From CAYLYU01 sp964501925 (GTDB taxonomy: Bacteria > Pseudomonadota > Zetaproteobacteria > Mariprofundales > Mariprofundaceae), in contig CAZCTM010000015.1 in NCBI GenBank assembly GCA_964501925.1, forward strand, positions 1 through 47,352: a stretch of DNA of 47,352 bases. Direction: 5' to 3'. Shown here piece by piece: positions 25,084-32,273 of this stretch. The notes beneath the pieces were generated by a model. It was not told where the DNA came from. It did not search any database and saw nothing but the letters and a program-made list of their open reading frames with translations. The position numbers were made by a program, and so were the translations under genes. Each line of letters starts with the position of its first letter. Position 1 is the stretch's first letter.

Positions 25084-25286
25084 GCCGTCACTCCTTGAAT
25101 TAAGATCATATTGCCACGTCCGGGGCTATGTTCCGCCTTCGCATAGTCCTTACAGCCTGGACAATCGCATTCCGTATGCTCTCCGTATTTGCAGGACCTT
25201 TCGCATAGGAACAAGGCGTCATGCCGTTCTGCCGGTGGTACTGCCTTCTCCAGTGCGTTCAGTCGGGTTTCAATTCTTGCTGCCAT
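25080..25286 (-). CDS. small Cys-rich unknown protein of the element
   Basis: A 68-residue protein. I chose ATG 25286, which has GGAGG six bases upstream; an upstream in-frame ATG would add sequence lying inside the previous gene. The N-terminus MAARIETRLNALEKAV is another copy of the R-x-x-LE helix. The middle has five cysteines, C-x3-C-x8-C-x-C-x2-C (starting FLCERSC), that could bind zinc. Both ends overlap its neighbours, typical of this operon. No function can be given. Confidence 0.65.
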   Translation of the reverse strand: MAARIETRLNALEKAVPPAERHDALFLCERSCKYGEHTECDCPGCKDYAKAEHSPGRGNMILIQGVTA

Positions 25287-25728
25287 ATTGTGCCTCCAGT
25301 TTTGATATACGGGCTTCAAGCTGGTCGGCTTCAAGTATCCTGGCCATTGAGCCTAATGCCTGAATAAGCCTTGCCGCCTCATCAACTGATATTGAGCCAG
25401 TCGATACCGCATCCACCACGGAAGCCGCCCGGTCTGTCAATGTGCTGCCGCCGATAGGCAACGGCCTTGCCGTTTCAACCGGCTTGACCGATGGCAGAGA
25501 CTTGTCGATCAGAATCCGCGCCGCTGCCATATCGCCGTTCCTCGCTTCCTGTATAACGGTGTCCAGAATGTCCGGCAAGGCTTTGTCTATCTTCTCCCGG
25601 AAAGGCGCTGTTCTTCTGTCTGGCCTACCCTTTGGCCGTCCGGAATTGCCGACTACAAACAGCCCCCGCGAATCCCGCTCAGGCCCGTTCTTCGCCCGAT
25701 CTTTACGGGGTTCAGGTTTTTTCTTCAT
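25270..25728 (-). CDS. DUF5681-like phage/element protein
   Basis: A 152-residue protein with a basic N-terminus (KKKPEPRKDRAKNGPERDSRG) followed by GNSGRPKGRPDRRTAPFREKI (split around residues 28-48). That matches the G(N)xxGRPKG motif of DUF5681 proteins, which occur in phages and mobile elements, sometimes at the place of a small terminase. The rest is helical and ends in a coiled-coil segment (ADQLEARISKLEAQ). It overlaps both neighbours. A packaging role would suit a phage satellite but is speculation. Confidence 0.6.
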   Translation of the reverse strand: MKKKPEPRKDRAKNGPERDSRGLFVVGNSGRPKGRPDRRTAPFREKIDKALPDILDTVIQEARNGDMAAARILIDKSLPSVKPVETARPLPIGGSTLTDRAASVVDAVSTGSISVDEAARLIQALGSMARILEADQLEARISKLEAQYGSKN

Positions 25729-26186
25729 ACTGCCGCGTCTATCTGCAACTTCTCAAACGTGGCGAAGTCAATGCCGAGTATGTTCATGATCTCATTCTCA
25801 GGCTTGCCCTTCGCCACCAGTGCCTTGTAGCGCTGAAGCAGTCCCAACCGCTTCTGTCTGGCCTGCGCAAGGTCCAGTTCGCCGTTGATATGTTTCAGTT
25901 CCCGCAGTGTTGCGTTGAATGTATCCTGCATGACTTGCAGGACCTGATCTTCAAGCGGAATGTCAGCCTCCAGCTTGGCAATGCGGTTGCGGTGCTTCTG
26001 TAGCAGTTCCGGGTTTGCGCCTTTGGTTAATTCACTCACCAGCATGGCCGGGACCTGCGCCTTCAGGGTTGCCAGTTCGCTTCTGAAATTGGCGAAGGTA
26101 TCACGCATCTCATCAATGGCCAGCTTCTGCTGTGAAGTCTCACCTCGTAGCGTGGCCTGCCTCTCTGTAAGTCTTTGTATATTCAT
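25725..26186 (-). CDS. coiled-coil protein of unknown function
   Basis: A 153-residue, almost wholly helical protein with heptad-like spacing through about residues 1-120 (RLTERQATLRGETSQQKLAI; LRELKHINGELDLAQARQKR). A short C-terminal domain (NEIMNILGIDFATFEKLQ) follows. The ATG follows GGAGAAG, which forms part of the previous gene's last codons (ATGA overlap). It could be a scaffold or structural protein. I do not recognise a family. Confidence 0.65.
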   Translation of the reverse strand: MNIQRLTERQATLRGETSQQKLAIDEMRDTFANFRSELATLKAQVPAMLVSELTKGANPELLQKHRNRIAKLEADIPLEDQVLQVMQDTFNATLRELKHINGELDLAQARQKRLGLLQRYKALVAKGKPENEIMNILGIDFATFEKLQIDAAV

Positions 26187-26497
26187 GCTTCTTCTCCTTC
26201 ATGCGGCGGATCAAGTGTAGTTTTCTCCGCTGCGGCTTTGATCAGGTTAGTCAAAACTTCGCGGCCAAGCAGGGAGTCCGCCGGAATATCAGGGCGGTAA
26301 ATGATCGTATCGGGCTGCTCGTGATCGAAGAATGCTGCCCGGCCAACATCGGCCATCGTAAGGCCCTGGTCCTTCAGCGTGCGTTCAAGGGCCTGCTCGC
26401 GGGTTTCACCTTCACCAGTGAATACATACACGTAATATAAATCCGATGTACCGCCTATCGTCTCTTCAAGTTTTTTAACCCTTCGTTTCACTGTCAT
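26183..26497 (-). CDS. small unknown protein, RVxKLE type
   Basis: A 104-residue protein. ATG 26497 has a clear AAAGGAG site and overlaps the SSB stop (ATGA). It begins MTVKRRVKKLEETIGG, then a strand (LYYVYVFTG), then GETREQALERTLKDQGLTMADVG, which looks like a small alpha/beta fold. It is the longest of three proteins in this operon with the same N-terminal helix. The function is unknown. Confidence 0.65.
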   Translation of the reverse strand: MTVKRRVKKLEETIGGTSDLYYVYVFTGEGETREQALERTLKDQGLTMADVGRAAFFDHEQPDTIIYRPDIPADSLLGREVLTNLIKAAAEKTTLDPPHEGEEA

Positions 26498-26829
26498 GCG
26501 TAGTCTCCTTTGTTCTGTTTCTGCTTTCGTGGTTTTGGTGCATTGCAAAGCATGTTATCCACCACAAGCTGCAAGCATTCCTTAGCCTCACCTGTGCGCT
26601 GGTCCGTCCACTGGTTCAGTTTCAACAATCCCATTGCACTTACCCTGTCGCCCTTCGCGCACCGGGCCAGCCATACGGCCAGGTCATTGAATGCCAGCAA
26701 GTCGATCCATATCGTATGATCCGCGCCGTCATCGACGGCCAGCCTTGCCGTGGTCATAGGCTTGTTGGACCTGGTTTCTATCGTGCGGGCATCAAAGGCC
26801 AGCCGCCCGGATACGTTTGCTGTAATCAT
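26494..26829 (-). CDS. single-stranded DNA-binding protein-like (OB fold)
   Basis: A 111-residue protein. The pattern NVSGRLAFDARTIETRSNKP (about 4-23), then TARLAVDD, TIWIDLLAFND (about 39-49), LARCAKGDRVSAMGLLKLNQW, fits the strands of an SSB-type OB fold. The lysine-rich tail (PRKQKQNKG) lacks the acidic DDDIPF tip of chromosomal SSB, so it may not recruit host repair proteins the same way. It probably protects the element's single strands during replication, alongside the primase/helicase. Confidence 0.8.
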   Translation of the reverse strand: MITANVSGRLAFDARTIETRSNKPMTTARLAVDDGADHTIWIDLLAFNDLAVWLARCAKGDRVSAMGLLKLNQWTDQRTGEAKECLQLVVDNMLCNAPKPRKQKQNKGDYA

Positions 26830-27170
26830 GGCTTGCCTCTCGTAGCGGCAGTTCTTGAGGATGTTCCGGCGGCCTTGGCTAGTTGCTCATGGGCGTGGTT
26901 GTCTTTATCCAGTGTTTTGCAGGGTTGCAAACGACTGGACGCTTTCAATGTCCCATCCTCTGCGCGTGGTCTCTCTTTCGCAGCCTCACTCCGCTTCCGG
27001 TTAGCCGCCTCACGTCTGGCCTGTTGCTCGGCTTCATAATTGGCTGCTTCTTTCCGTGTTTCTGCTTCTGTCTTGCGAACAGCAAGGCACTGGTCGCCTC
27101 TCATAACACACCATACCGGCCAATGCCCTTGAAACAGTCTTTTCTCAATGTGCAGGCCTGTCTTAGCCAT
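26826..27170 (-). CDS. basic unknown protein of the element
   Basis: A 114-residue protein. The start MAKTGLHIEKRLFQGHWPVW is followed by a long charged helix (about 35-75; EAETRKEAANYEAEQQARRE). The C-terminal HEQLAKAAGTSSRTAATRG resembles the helix-turn-helix ending seen in some ParB- or replication-linked proteins. It overlaps the preceding gene by 8 bases and the next by ATGA. The DNA-binding idea is weak inference. Confidence 0.6.
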   Translation of the reverse strand: MAKTGLHIEKRLFQGHWPVWCVMRGDQCLAVRKTEAETRKEAANYEAEQQARREAANRKRSEAAKERPRAEDGTLKASSRLQPCKTLDKDNHAHEQLAKAAGTSSRTAATRGKP

Positions 27171-27705
27171 GATCGGACCGCCTCAGATCGCCGTCAGTGG
27201 CTTTTTCAGTGTCCGGCAATGGTTCTATACCCTCGGAATAGCAACCTTTACATATCCATTCAAGCCGTCCGTCTGGATAGGTGACGCAAGCCGTGGTGAA
27301 GGTTCCACACTTGCAGCACGGGCCGTGGTCCGGTTCGCCTGTTTCTTCCGGCCAGGGATAAACCTTTCGGGCCTGTTCCTCTGTCGGATACTTGGCAACG
27401 GTAAGCACTGCATGCCCGAAACAACACGGGCCACCTGCTACCTTTCCGCCGTCAGTAAGGTGCCCAAGGTGGTGCCAGTAGCGTGCGCCGCAGTGTTTGC
27501 ACTCGATGACGGTCAGGCGGACTCTTGCCGACTGCAAAAGTTCTGCTATCACATCCGGCTTGTGTCTGCGTAGTTCGTTCATCAGGGCATCAGGCAATGG
27601 ACGCGGTGCGGTCAGTTTCAGGGTGTCATTTTGCACAGTGATATTGCATCCGTGCCGGGTGACTTCGTGGATAAGATCGGCAGCCTTCACAGCGCCGCCT
27701 GCCAT
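27163..27705 (-). CDS. TubC-N-like domain plus zinc-ribbon protein
   Basis: A 180-residue protein. Residues about 20-58 (ITVQNDTLKLTAPRPLPDAL..LRRHKPDVIAELL) look like the small TubC N-terminal docking fold found in many mobile-element proteins. The rest has a run of paired cysteines (CKHC near 70; GPCC; CCKC; CKGC) suggesting two zinc knuckles. It overlaps the helicase gene by 19 bases, so it is translated from the same message. The function is unknown; it may bind DNA or a replisome partner. Confidence 0.65.
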   Translation of the reverse strand: MAGGAVKAADLIHEVTRHGCNITVQNDTLKLTAPRPLPDALMNELRRHKPDVIAELLQSARVRLTVIECKHCGARYWHHLGHLTDGGKVAGGPCCFGHAVLTVAKYPTEEQARKVYPWPEETGEPDHGPCCKCGTFTTACVTYPDGRLEWICKGCYSEGIEPLPDTEKATDGDLRRSDHG

Positions 27706-28760
27706 GGTTCAGGGTCATCATACGGGTCAGGGTCAGCGGGCTGATTCCCTCCAAAGATGCCCTCATCCTCCAAAGATGCCCATGTTTTATCGTGGGCACC
27801 TTTGGCACCTTTGGGCATCTTTGAGGCATCTTCGCCGGGCAATTCCCAAACCCATGCGCCTTGATACCCGCGTTTGTGCGGTTTGATTCCCAGCCGCTCG
27901 CGGGCGCTGCGCAGGGCCTTGTCGCTGATGCCAGCCTGCCGGGCCTCTCTCTGCACGTCCGTTGCTTTCATTGGGCCATCGGCCAGCACTTCCCGAAGAA
28001 AGTCTGATGCTTCATCGGTCGCGCTTCTGTGTTCCCTGTCGGGCGAAAGCGCTTCCTCCGCTGATATATGCACGGGCTCCGGTTCCCACTCTATGCGCGG
28101 GATGCCCTCCACGGCTTCCACCCTGTAGGCCAATCCGCCTTCATCCGGGCCTAGGTTGTTTTTCACTGGCAGGACAAGCCGCCGCAATTCGTCGTCTTTA
28201 TCCTTGGACACACTGAAGGCCGCACGCGCCGCCGCCATAAATGCAATACTTCCAGCCGTCCGGTACATCGCGGAGCCTTGCCCCTTGTTCAGATGCGATA
28301 TGCAGACAATGGCCACCTTGCACCGGGACGCAAGGTCAGCCCATGGGGACAACACTGCTCGCATGTCAGTATTCTTATGGCTGTCCACGCCTGCTAGATA
28401 CGCACTGATAGGGTCAATGGTCAGTAGGCGAATATCAGGAAGCGCAGCCAGCATTGCGCCGATACGCTCCACGTCATCCGCAAGTGACGGGATGCGGTGT
28501 GCTTCCCTTCCGTCATCGCTGTAGGTCGTCACCATTGGCAGGGCATACACCCGGTTCACATCAGCCCCGGCGGCATCCAGTCGGGGGCGGATCGTGTCGG
28601 CAAGGTCATCCTCAGCCGAAAGCATCAGCACATCACCACGTGGACATTTTGAGCCGTCCACGGGCCATGGTTTACCCCTGGACACATGCGCCGCCAATTC
28701 CACTGTTAGCAGGCTTTTCCCGAGTCCCGGATCACCGGCAAACAGGTTTATCTTTCCCAT
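27687..28760 (-). CDS. RepA-like hexameric helicase/AAA ATPase, C-terminal part of an amber-split primase-helicase
   Basis: 357 residues from ATG 28760. Walker A LFAGDPGLGKS lies at residues 6-16, Walker B LLTIDPISAYLAG near 105, and KVAIVCISHLNKG follows, so the RecA-fold helicase core is intact. A helical, winged-helix-like tail lies at the C-terminus (about 250-320). The frame is open back to the TAG stop (28784-28782) of the primase gene. The seven codons between encode LWPGRIA, the segment that normally precedes Walker A in this family. The upstream primase and this ORF therefore look like one protein broken by a Trp-to-amber change. If translated alone from ATG 28760, no good ribosome site is visible. 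See the finding on the amber codon. Confidence 0.85.
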   Translation of the reverse strand: MGKINLFAGDPGLGKSLLTVELAAHVSRGKPWPVDGSKCPRGDVLMLSAEDDLADTIRPRLDAAGADVNRVYALPMVTTYSDDGREAHRIPSLADDVERIGAMLAALPDIRLLTIDPISAYLAGVDSHKNTDMRAVLSPWADLASRCKVAIVCISHLNKGQGSAMYRTAGSIAFMAAARAAFSVSKDKDDELRRLVLPVKNNLGPDEGGLAYRVEAVEGIPRIEWEPEPVHISAEEALSPDREHRSATDEASDFLREVLADGPMKATDVQREARQAGISDKALRSARERLGIKPHKRGYQGAWVWELPGEDASKMPKGAKGAHDKTWASLEDEGIFGGNQPADPDPYDDPEPWQAAL

Positions 28761-28781
28761 GGCAATGCGACCGGGCCAAAG

Positions 28782-29729
28782 CTATGCGATGCGCTCCGGC
28801 CTTACATCGGCCAGCCGTACAATATCCGCATGGCTGACGGGTTCCGGCTTGGCCTCATCCCCTAGCTTGCGCCACTGTTCATCCGTGCCGCCAGCCTGTA
28901 ACCATTCCACGATGTCGCCTTTCTCTGGCAGGTCAGGCAGGTGGACAATTTTCACGGACGCTGCGCCTGCTTCCGTTGCCATCCGGGCCACCTGCTCGGC
29001 ATGCTTCCTGCCCGGTTCGTCATTGTCGGGAATAATCACCACATCACGGCCAGCAAGCGGCGTAAAATCGCTGTGGTGGGCGTTTCCGGCTCCGCCGATG
29101 GTTGTGGTATGGATACCATTCAGCCGGGCCTTACATGCGGCCACAACGGCTTTTTCCCCTTCATGGATACAAACAGTGCCGCCACCTTTGAGAATGGCAG
29201 GAAGGCGATATAACGGCCTCGGATTAGGTGCATGTTTCAGACTTGGCATCCAGCCCTTGCCGTCCGGGCCATGTCCCCATTGCCTGATACGTTTCCCGTC
29301 TGCCGTATCCTGTCGGGTCACATAAATGACGGGGCATTTATGCTCATCCGTGTAGGTAAAACGCGAAACACCATCCATGCCATCAGGCGGACTTGAATGC
29401 AGTGGCAGGGGCTTAGCAGGTTTGGGCTTCAGTCTGTCCGGGGTTGTATTCATTCCCAGATATTCCGCCGCTTCTTGCAATGCTTGCCTGAAGTCAACGC
29501 CACGCACGGCGCACCATAGGTCTAACAAGTCGCCACCTTCCCCAGTCGCGAAGTCCTGCCATATACCGGCCTTGTCCCCCGTCAGGTGAATGCCAAGGGA
29601 CTGACCTGGCGCGCCTGATACGTCACCCGCTCGCCATTCATTGCCTATGATCTTTCCAGCTGGCAAAAGGTATGCGGCTACCGCATCGGCACGGGCGGAA
29701 AGCCGCGCCGCAACCTCTTTCGCGTCCAT
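28782..29729 (-). CDS. TOPRIM primase, N-terminal part of an amber-split primase-helicase
   Basis: 315 residues from ATG 29729. The N-terminal part resembles a phage/plasmid primase (GEWRAG-type segment NEWRAGDVSGAPGQSLGIHL, then GIWQDFATGEGGDLLDLW, about 27-66). It lacks an obvious zinc finger. The TOPRIM domain spans about 165-270: VCIHEGEKAVVAA carries the catalytic Glu, and DVVIIPDNDEPGRKHAEQVA carries the DxD-like pair. It should synthesise primers for element replication. The reading frame ends in VRLADVRPERIA then TAG, and continues in the same frame into the helicase. It starts one base after the AlpA-like stop. Confidence 0.85.
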   Translation of the reverse strand: MDAKEVAARLSARADAVAAYLLPAGKIIGNEWRAGDVSGAPGQSLGIHLTGDKAGIWQDFATGEGGDLLDLWCAVRGVDFRQALQEAAEYLGMNTTPDRLKPKPAKPLPLHSSPPDGMDGVSRFTYTDEHKCPVIYVTRQDTADGKRIRQWGHGPDGKGWMPSLKHAPNPRPLYRLPAILKGGGTVCIHEGEKAVVAACKARLNGIHTTTIGGAGNAHHSDFTPLAGRDVVIIPDNDEPGRKHAEQVARMATEAGAASVKIVHLPDLPEKGDIVEWLQAGGTDEQWRKLGDEAKPEPVSHADIVRLADVRPERIA

Positions 29730-29730
29730 G

Positions 29731-29916
29731 TTAAGATGCCTGGTCGGCTTGGATTTTGTCCAGCGCTTCCTGAACCTTCTCAGCATCAAAAAATGTTGAC
29801 CTCTGCGTCGGTGAGAATGGCCTGGGAAGGATTCCGCGTTGGACCCATCGCCACACACAGGAGACAGAAATTCCGAGAGATTCTGCAATATCCGCTGCGC
29901 GCAAATACTTCTTCAT
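29731..29916 (-). CDS. AlpA/MerR-like helix-turn-helix regulator (excisionase-like)
   Basis: A 61-residue DNA-binding protein. It begins MKKYLRAADIAESLGISVSC, then VWRWVQRGILPRP and a short wing, the pattern of AlpA and excisionase proteins that control P4-like integrases. It is the first gene of the replication operon and follows an inverted repeat at 29942-29966. It probably activates or represses int or this operon. Confidence 0.8.
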   Translation of the reverse strand: MKKYLRAADIAESLGISVSCVWRWVQRGILPRPFSPTQRSTFFDAEKVQEALDKIQADQAS

Positions 29917-29941
29917 GCTTTACCTCGTAGCGCTAGTTGCA

Positions 29942-29966
29942 CTAATGAGGCGAAACATGCCATTAG
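29942..29966. promoter_or_regulatory. inverted repeat upstream of the alpA-like gene
   Basis: CTAATG (29942-29947), 13 bases, CATTAG (29961-29966), close to an AT-rich stretch (TTTTATAT on the minus strand, about 29968-29980) that could serve as a -10. It is a candidate operator for the AlpA-like protein. Confidence 0.4.
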
Positions 29967-30000
29967 GTGGATATAAAATAAGGGCAATAACTCTGCTTTT

Positions 30001-30612
30001 TTATGCGGACTTGTTGCCCCCTGATAAGGCTTCACAAATATATTTGTGAAGGTCTGGCGGGTCGCCGCCCTCAACGGTGCCTAGGATTGTGGCAGCGACA
30101 TTCTCAAACATACCGCCTTCTGTCGTTGTTGGTTCAACATTCAGATGTTGTCTGAAAGCACTCGCCAACTGTTTGCAAAAGAATAACCGGGCTGTTTTGA
30201 TATTGCTCTTTACTTGTGCGCTATCGGCTGTCAGGCAGGATAGTGTCTCGATATATTTTCTCAGATCATCAATAGGCATCGCTGGCAGGATAGTGTTTCT
30301 CATGCGCGTTCTGATTATCGCACGGGTCCGGTCATCAACTTTACCCAGCATACCTGCTAACTTGTTCGCCGTGCTGCTTATCTGCTGCAATGCGGCATTT
30401 ACTTCCTGCTTGTTCGCTCGCTGTGCATCAAGTTCCTTACTGGCGATATATCCTCGCACACACTGCTCAACGGCAACAATAAACCCTTTGGTTGCTTCAA
30501 TGTTATTGACCTTCAGTTCATCGTATAAGGACTGTCTATCATCATTGCGCATATCGCTCAACTGCCATTGGCTGCCTGCTACGCCACCTGCGCCCCACTT
30601 AGGTTTTACCAC
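30001..30612 (-). CDS. unknown protein between integrase and AlpA-like regulator
   Basis: A 203-residue, mostly helical protein that I do not recognise. The start is GTG 30612 with GGAG eight bases upstream; an in-frame ATG at 30552 is an alternative. Helical segments run from about 20 to 110 (QSLYDELKVNNIEATKGFIV) and a more compact C-terminal region ends in EALSGGNKSA. It has no signal peptide, no membrane segment and no recognisable catalytic motif. By eye its DNA is richer in A+T than its neighbours (for example 24 of 60 bases G+C in 30241-30300). It stands apart from the overlapping replication operon, where satellites often carry regulators or accessory cargo. Confidence 0.65.
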   Translation of the reverse strand: MVKPKWGAGGVAGSQWQLSDMRNDDRQSLYDELKVNNIEATKGFIVAVEQCVRGYIASKELDAQRANKQEVNAALQQISSTANKLAGMLGKVDDRTRAIIRTRMRNTILPAMPIDDLRKYIETLSCLTADSAQVKSNIKTARLFFCKQLASAFRQHLNVEPTTTEGGMFENVAATILGTVEGGDPPDLHKYICEALSGGNKSA

Positions 30613-30709
30613 TGTTCACGCTCCACACGCTAAAGTAAGGCTAGGCGGAAGGCGCGTGTTACCTTGTCGGGTGGCTCATGACTTCCACCCTATCCGCCCG
30701 GCCAGTCGG

Positions 30710-31984
30710 TCAGGCCTTCCGCTTGAATGGCACCACGTTCGCGCCATCGCGTAAGGTGTCCAGGTAGTTGGCCCATTGTTGCATCATCTCGGTGCGCTCT
30801 TTCATATATTCATGCCGGTTGTACGCGGCCCGCACCTGATTCTTTTCGGTGTGTGCAAGCTGCCGTTCGATGGCATCGGGATTGAAACCCAACGCATTCA
30901 TGGTGGTGGAAAAGGCGGACCTCCATCCATGGCCGACCATCTGCCCTTTATACCCAAGCCTCGCCAATGCGCCATTGATTGCGTTTTCACTCATTGGCCG
31001 GGTTGCAGTCCGTGAGGATGGAAACAGATATTTACCGTGGCCGGTGTACTGCTTCAGTTCCTTCAATAATTCCACGGCCTGCCTGCTCAACGGCACTAAA
31101 TGCGTGTTTGCCGGGTCCTGTTGCAGTCTGCGTATCAGTTTCCGGTGACTGGCAGGGATCGTCCATAAGGCGTCGTCAAAACCGATCTCTGTCCATTCAG
31201 CGCGCCGAAACTCGCCACCTCGCACGGCAAGGTATGGCAGTAATTGCAGGGCAATACGGGTGACATACTCGCCCTGATAATCTTGGATAGCGCGAAGTAG
31301 TCCGCCGATCTCTTGCGGATCGGTCAGGGCGGGCAGCTTTTTTGACTCCGGCGCCGGTAGCACCTTGCCCAGGTTCCCGACTGGTATGCCGTCAACAAGT
31401 CCGGCGTTAAGGGCATAGTCAAATACATTGGTGATGATCTGGCCGCAGCGCTTGGCTGTATCGCGCCTGCCGGTGTTGGCAAGTATCAGGAGGAACCCTG
31501 TCACCTGCTGCCGGGTGATCCGCTTGATCGGCGTGTCACCAATGGCCGGAAGGATATGCCTGTTCAGCCTGCTAACCTGTTTTTTGTAATGTGATTCGGT
31601 CCACTCCGTTTCATGCTTATCCAGCCATTGCATTGATACGGCCTCGAAGGTATTGGCATCTTCAAACCGTTGTGCCTTGGCTGCTTTCTGTCTGGCTATG
31701 TTCTCGGCCTTGATCCTCTGCTGTTCGACTCTTGGATTGATGCCTTTCTGCTGCAATGCCTTTGCTTCTGCCAATCGCTGCCGTGCCTGTTTAAGTGATA
31801 CGCCTGGAAAGCTGCCAAGCGATACCGTGTCACGCTTCCCGGCCAATCTGAAGTCCCACCGCCAGCTCTTGCTGTTCGGCCTTACCAGAAGGTATAAACC
31901 GCCACCCACTGGCTGGCGTGTCTGTTTCTGGCCTTCCGGGACTTTCAATGCTTTAAGGCGCATATCGTTCGTGATGTAAGCCAT
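30710..31984 (-). CDS. int: P4-type tyrosine integrase
   Basis: A 424-residue site-specific recombinase. The N-terminal DUF4102-type arm-binding domain (about 1-90; KALKVPEGQKQTRQPVGGGLYL split near 10-31), the core-binding domain (about 100-190) and the catalytic domain follow in order. Catalytic residues visible are Arg in YLAVRGGEFRRAEW, HGWRSAFST, HTEKNQVRAAYN and the nucleophile Tyr in NRHEYMKER. ATG 31984 has a perfect GGAGGTG site. It lies next to tRNA-Lys and points away from it, the classic layout. It should integrate and, with the AlpA-like protein, excise the element. Confidence 0.95.
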   Translation of the reverse strand: MAYITNDMRLKALKVPEGQKQTRQPVGGGLYLLVRPNSKSWRWDFRLAGKRDTVSLGSFPGVSLKQARQRLAEAKALQQKGINPRVEQQRIKAENIARQKAAKAQRFEDANTFEAVSMQWLDKHETEWTESHYKKQVSRLNRHILPAIGDTPIKRITRQQVTGFLLILANTGRRDTAKRCGQIITNVFDYALNAGLVDGIPVGNLGKVLPAPESKKLPALTDPQEIGGLLRAIQDYQGEYVTRIALQLLPYLAVRGGEFRRAEWTEIGFDDALWTIPASHRKLIRRLQQDPANTHLVPLSRQAVELLKELKQYTGHGKYLFPSSRTATRPMSENAINGALARLGYKGQMVGHGWRSAFSTTMNALGFNPDAIERQLAHTEKNQVRAAYNRHEYMKERTEMMQQWANYLDTLRDGANVVPFKRKA

Positions 31985-32022
31985 AAAAAACACCTCCGCC
32001 AAAGTGCCGTGTACTGCTGCAC

Positions 32023-32054
32023 CTGAATGTACCGTACGCCAAACTGTACGGTAC
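32023..32054. promoter_or_regulatory. right arm-type site and likely int operator
   Basis: GTACCGTAC (32029-32037), 8 bases, GTACGGTAC (32046-32054): a perfect 9-bp inverted repeat. With its leading CTGAAT it repeats the left-end site. It overlaps the predicted -10 of the int promoter, so binding there would also repress int. Confidence 0.6.
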
Positions 32055-32071
32055 AACGCCATTTATTGCAA
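32043..32071 (-). promoter_or_regulatory. predicted int promoter
   Basis: On the minus strand, TTGCAA (32071-32066), 17 bases, TACAGT (32048-32043). It is the best -35/-10 pair between the tRNA-side terminator and the int ribosome site. Confidence 0.5.
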
Positions 32072-32104
32072 TGTATTGAAAGCTAGTGATACGCTCAAGG
32101 CATG

Positions 32105-32137
32105 AAAAAAGCCCGTAGTTATTACACTTACGGGCTT
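32105..32137 (-). terminator. element-borne terminator facing the tRNA-Lys operon
   Basis: A perfect 9-bp stem AAGCCCGTA (32109-32117)/TACGGGCTT (32129-32137) followed by TTTTTT on the minus strand. It stands 26 bases downstream of tRNA-Lys, inside the element. It stops tRNA operon transcription from entering int, replacing the chromosomal terminator now at 24509-24549. Confidence 0.85.
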
Positions 32138-32162
32138 AGTTCATCTTGCTGGAATGCTCAAA

Positions 32163-32176
32163 TGGTGGGCCGTGTC
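32163..32176 (-). repeat. attachment site, tRNA-side copy
   Basis: The last 14 bases of tRNA-Lys, from the T-arm 3' side through CCA, identical to 24552-24565. The tRNA stays intact. Confidence 0.9.
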
Positions 32177-32238
32177 GGGATCGAACCGACGACCCGCGGA
32201 TTAAGAGTCCGCTGCTCTGCCAGCTGAGCTAACGGCCC
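32163..32238 (-). tRNA. tRNA-Lys (CTT)
   Basis: 76 bases. The acceptor stem is GGGCCGT/ACGGCCC, the anticodon loop ACTCTTAAT reads CTT, the T-arm is GGTTCGATCCC, and CCA is encoded. It hosts the integrative element. It is the last gene of the Pro-Arg-His-Lys operon. Confidence 0.97.
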
Positions 32239-32273
32239 GGCGCCATGCTACGCATCTTCCGATGGCATGCAAC

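Larger units (their letters stand above)
24552..32176. mobile_element. tRNA-Lys integrative element (phage-satellite/integrative-island type)
   Basis: About 7.6 kb bounded by a 14-bp direct repeat of the tRNA-Lys 3' end. A tyrosine integrase points away from the tRNA. A separate unknown gene follows, then an AlpA-like regulator and a ten-gene overlapping operon: primase, helicase, SSB-like protein and small unknowns. There are no capsid, tail, terminase-large, relaxase or conjugation genes. It is therefore a satellite or a mobilised/replicating island rather than a prophage or a self-transmissible ICE. It carries its own terminator at each end. No recognisable resistance or defence cargo is visible; several genes are unassigned. 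Confidence 0.9.

Noticed and set aside
28782..28784. TAG read as pyrrolysine
   Set aside because: There is no pylTSBCD in the window and no reason for pyrrolysine here. The family expects Trp at this position.
30001..30612. Toxin or abortive-infection protein
   Set aside because: No catalytic motif, partner antitoxin or known domain is visible. Position alone is not enough.
24552..32176. Remnant prophage
   Set aside because: No capsid, tail, portal or large terminase gene is present. The gene set is compact and overlapping rather than decayed.
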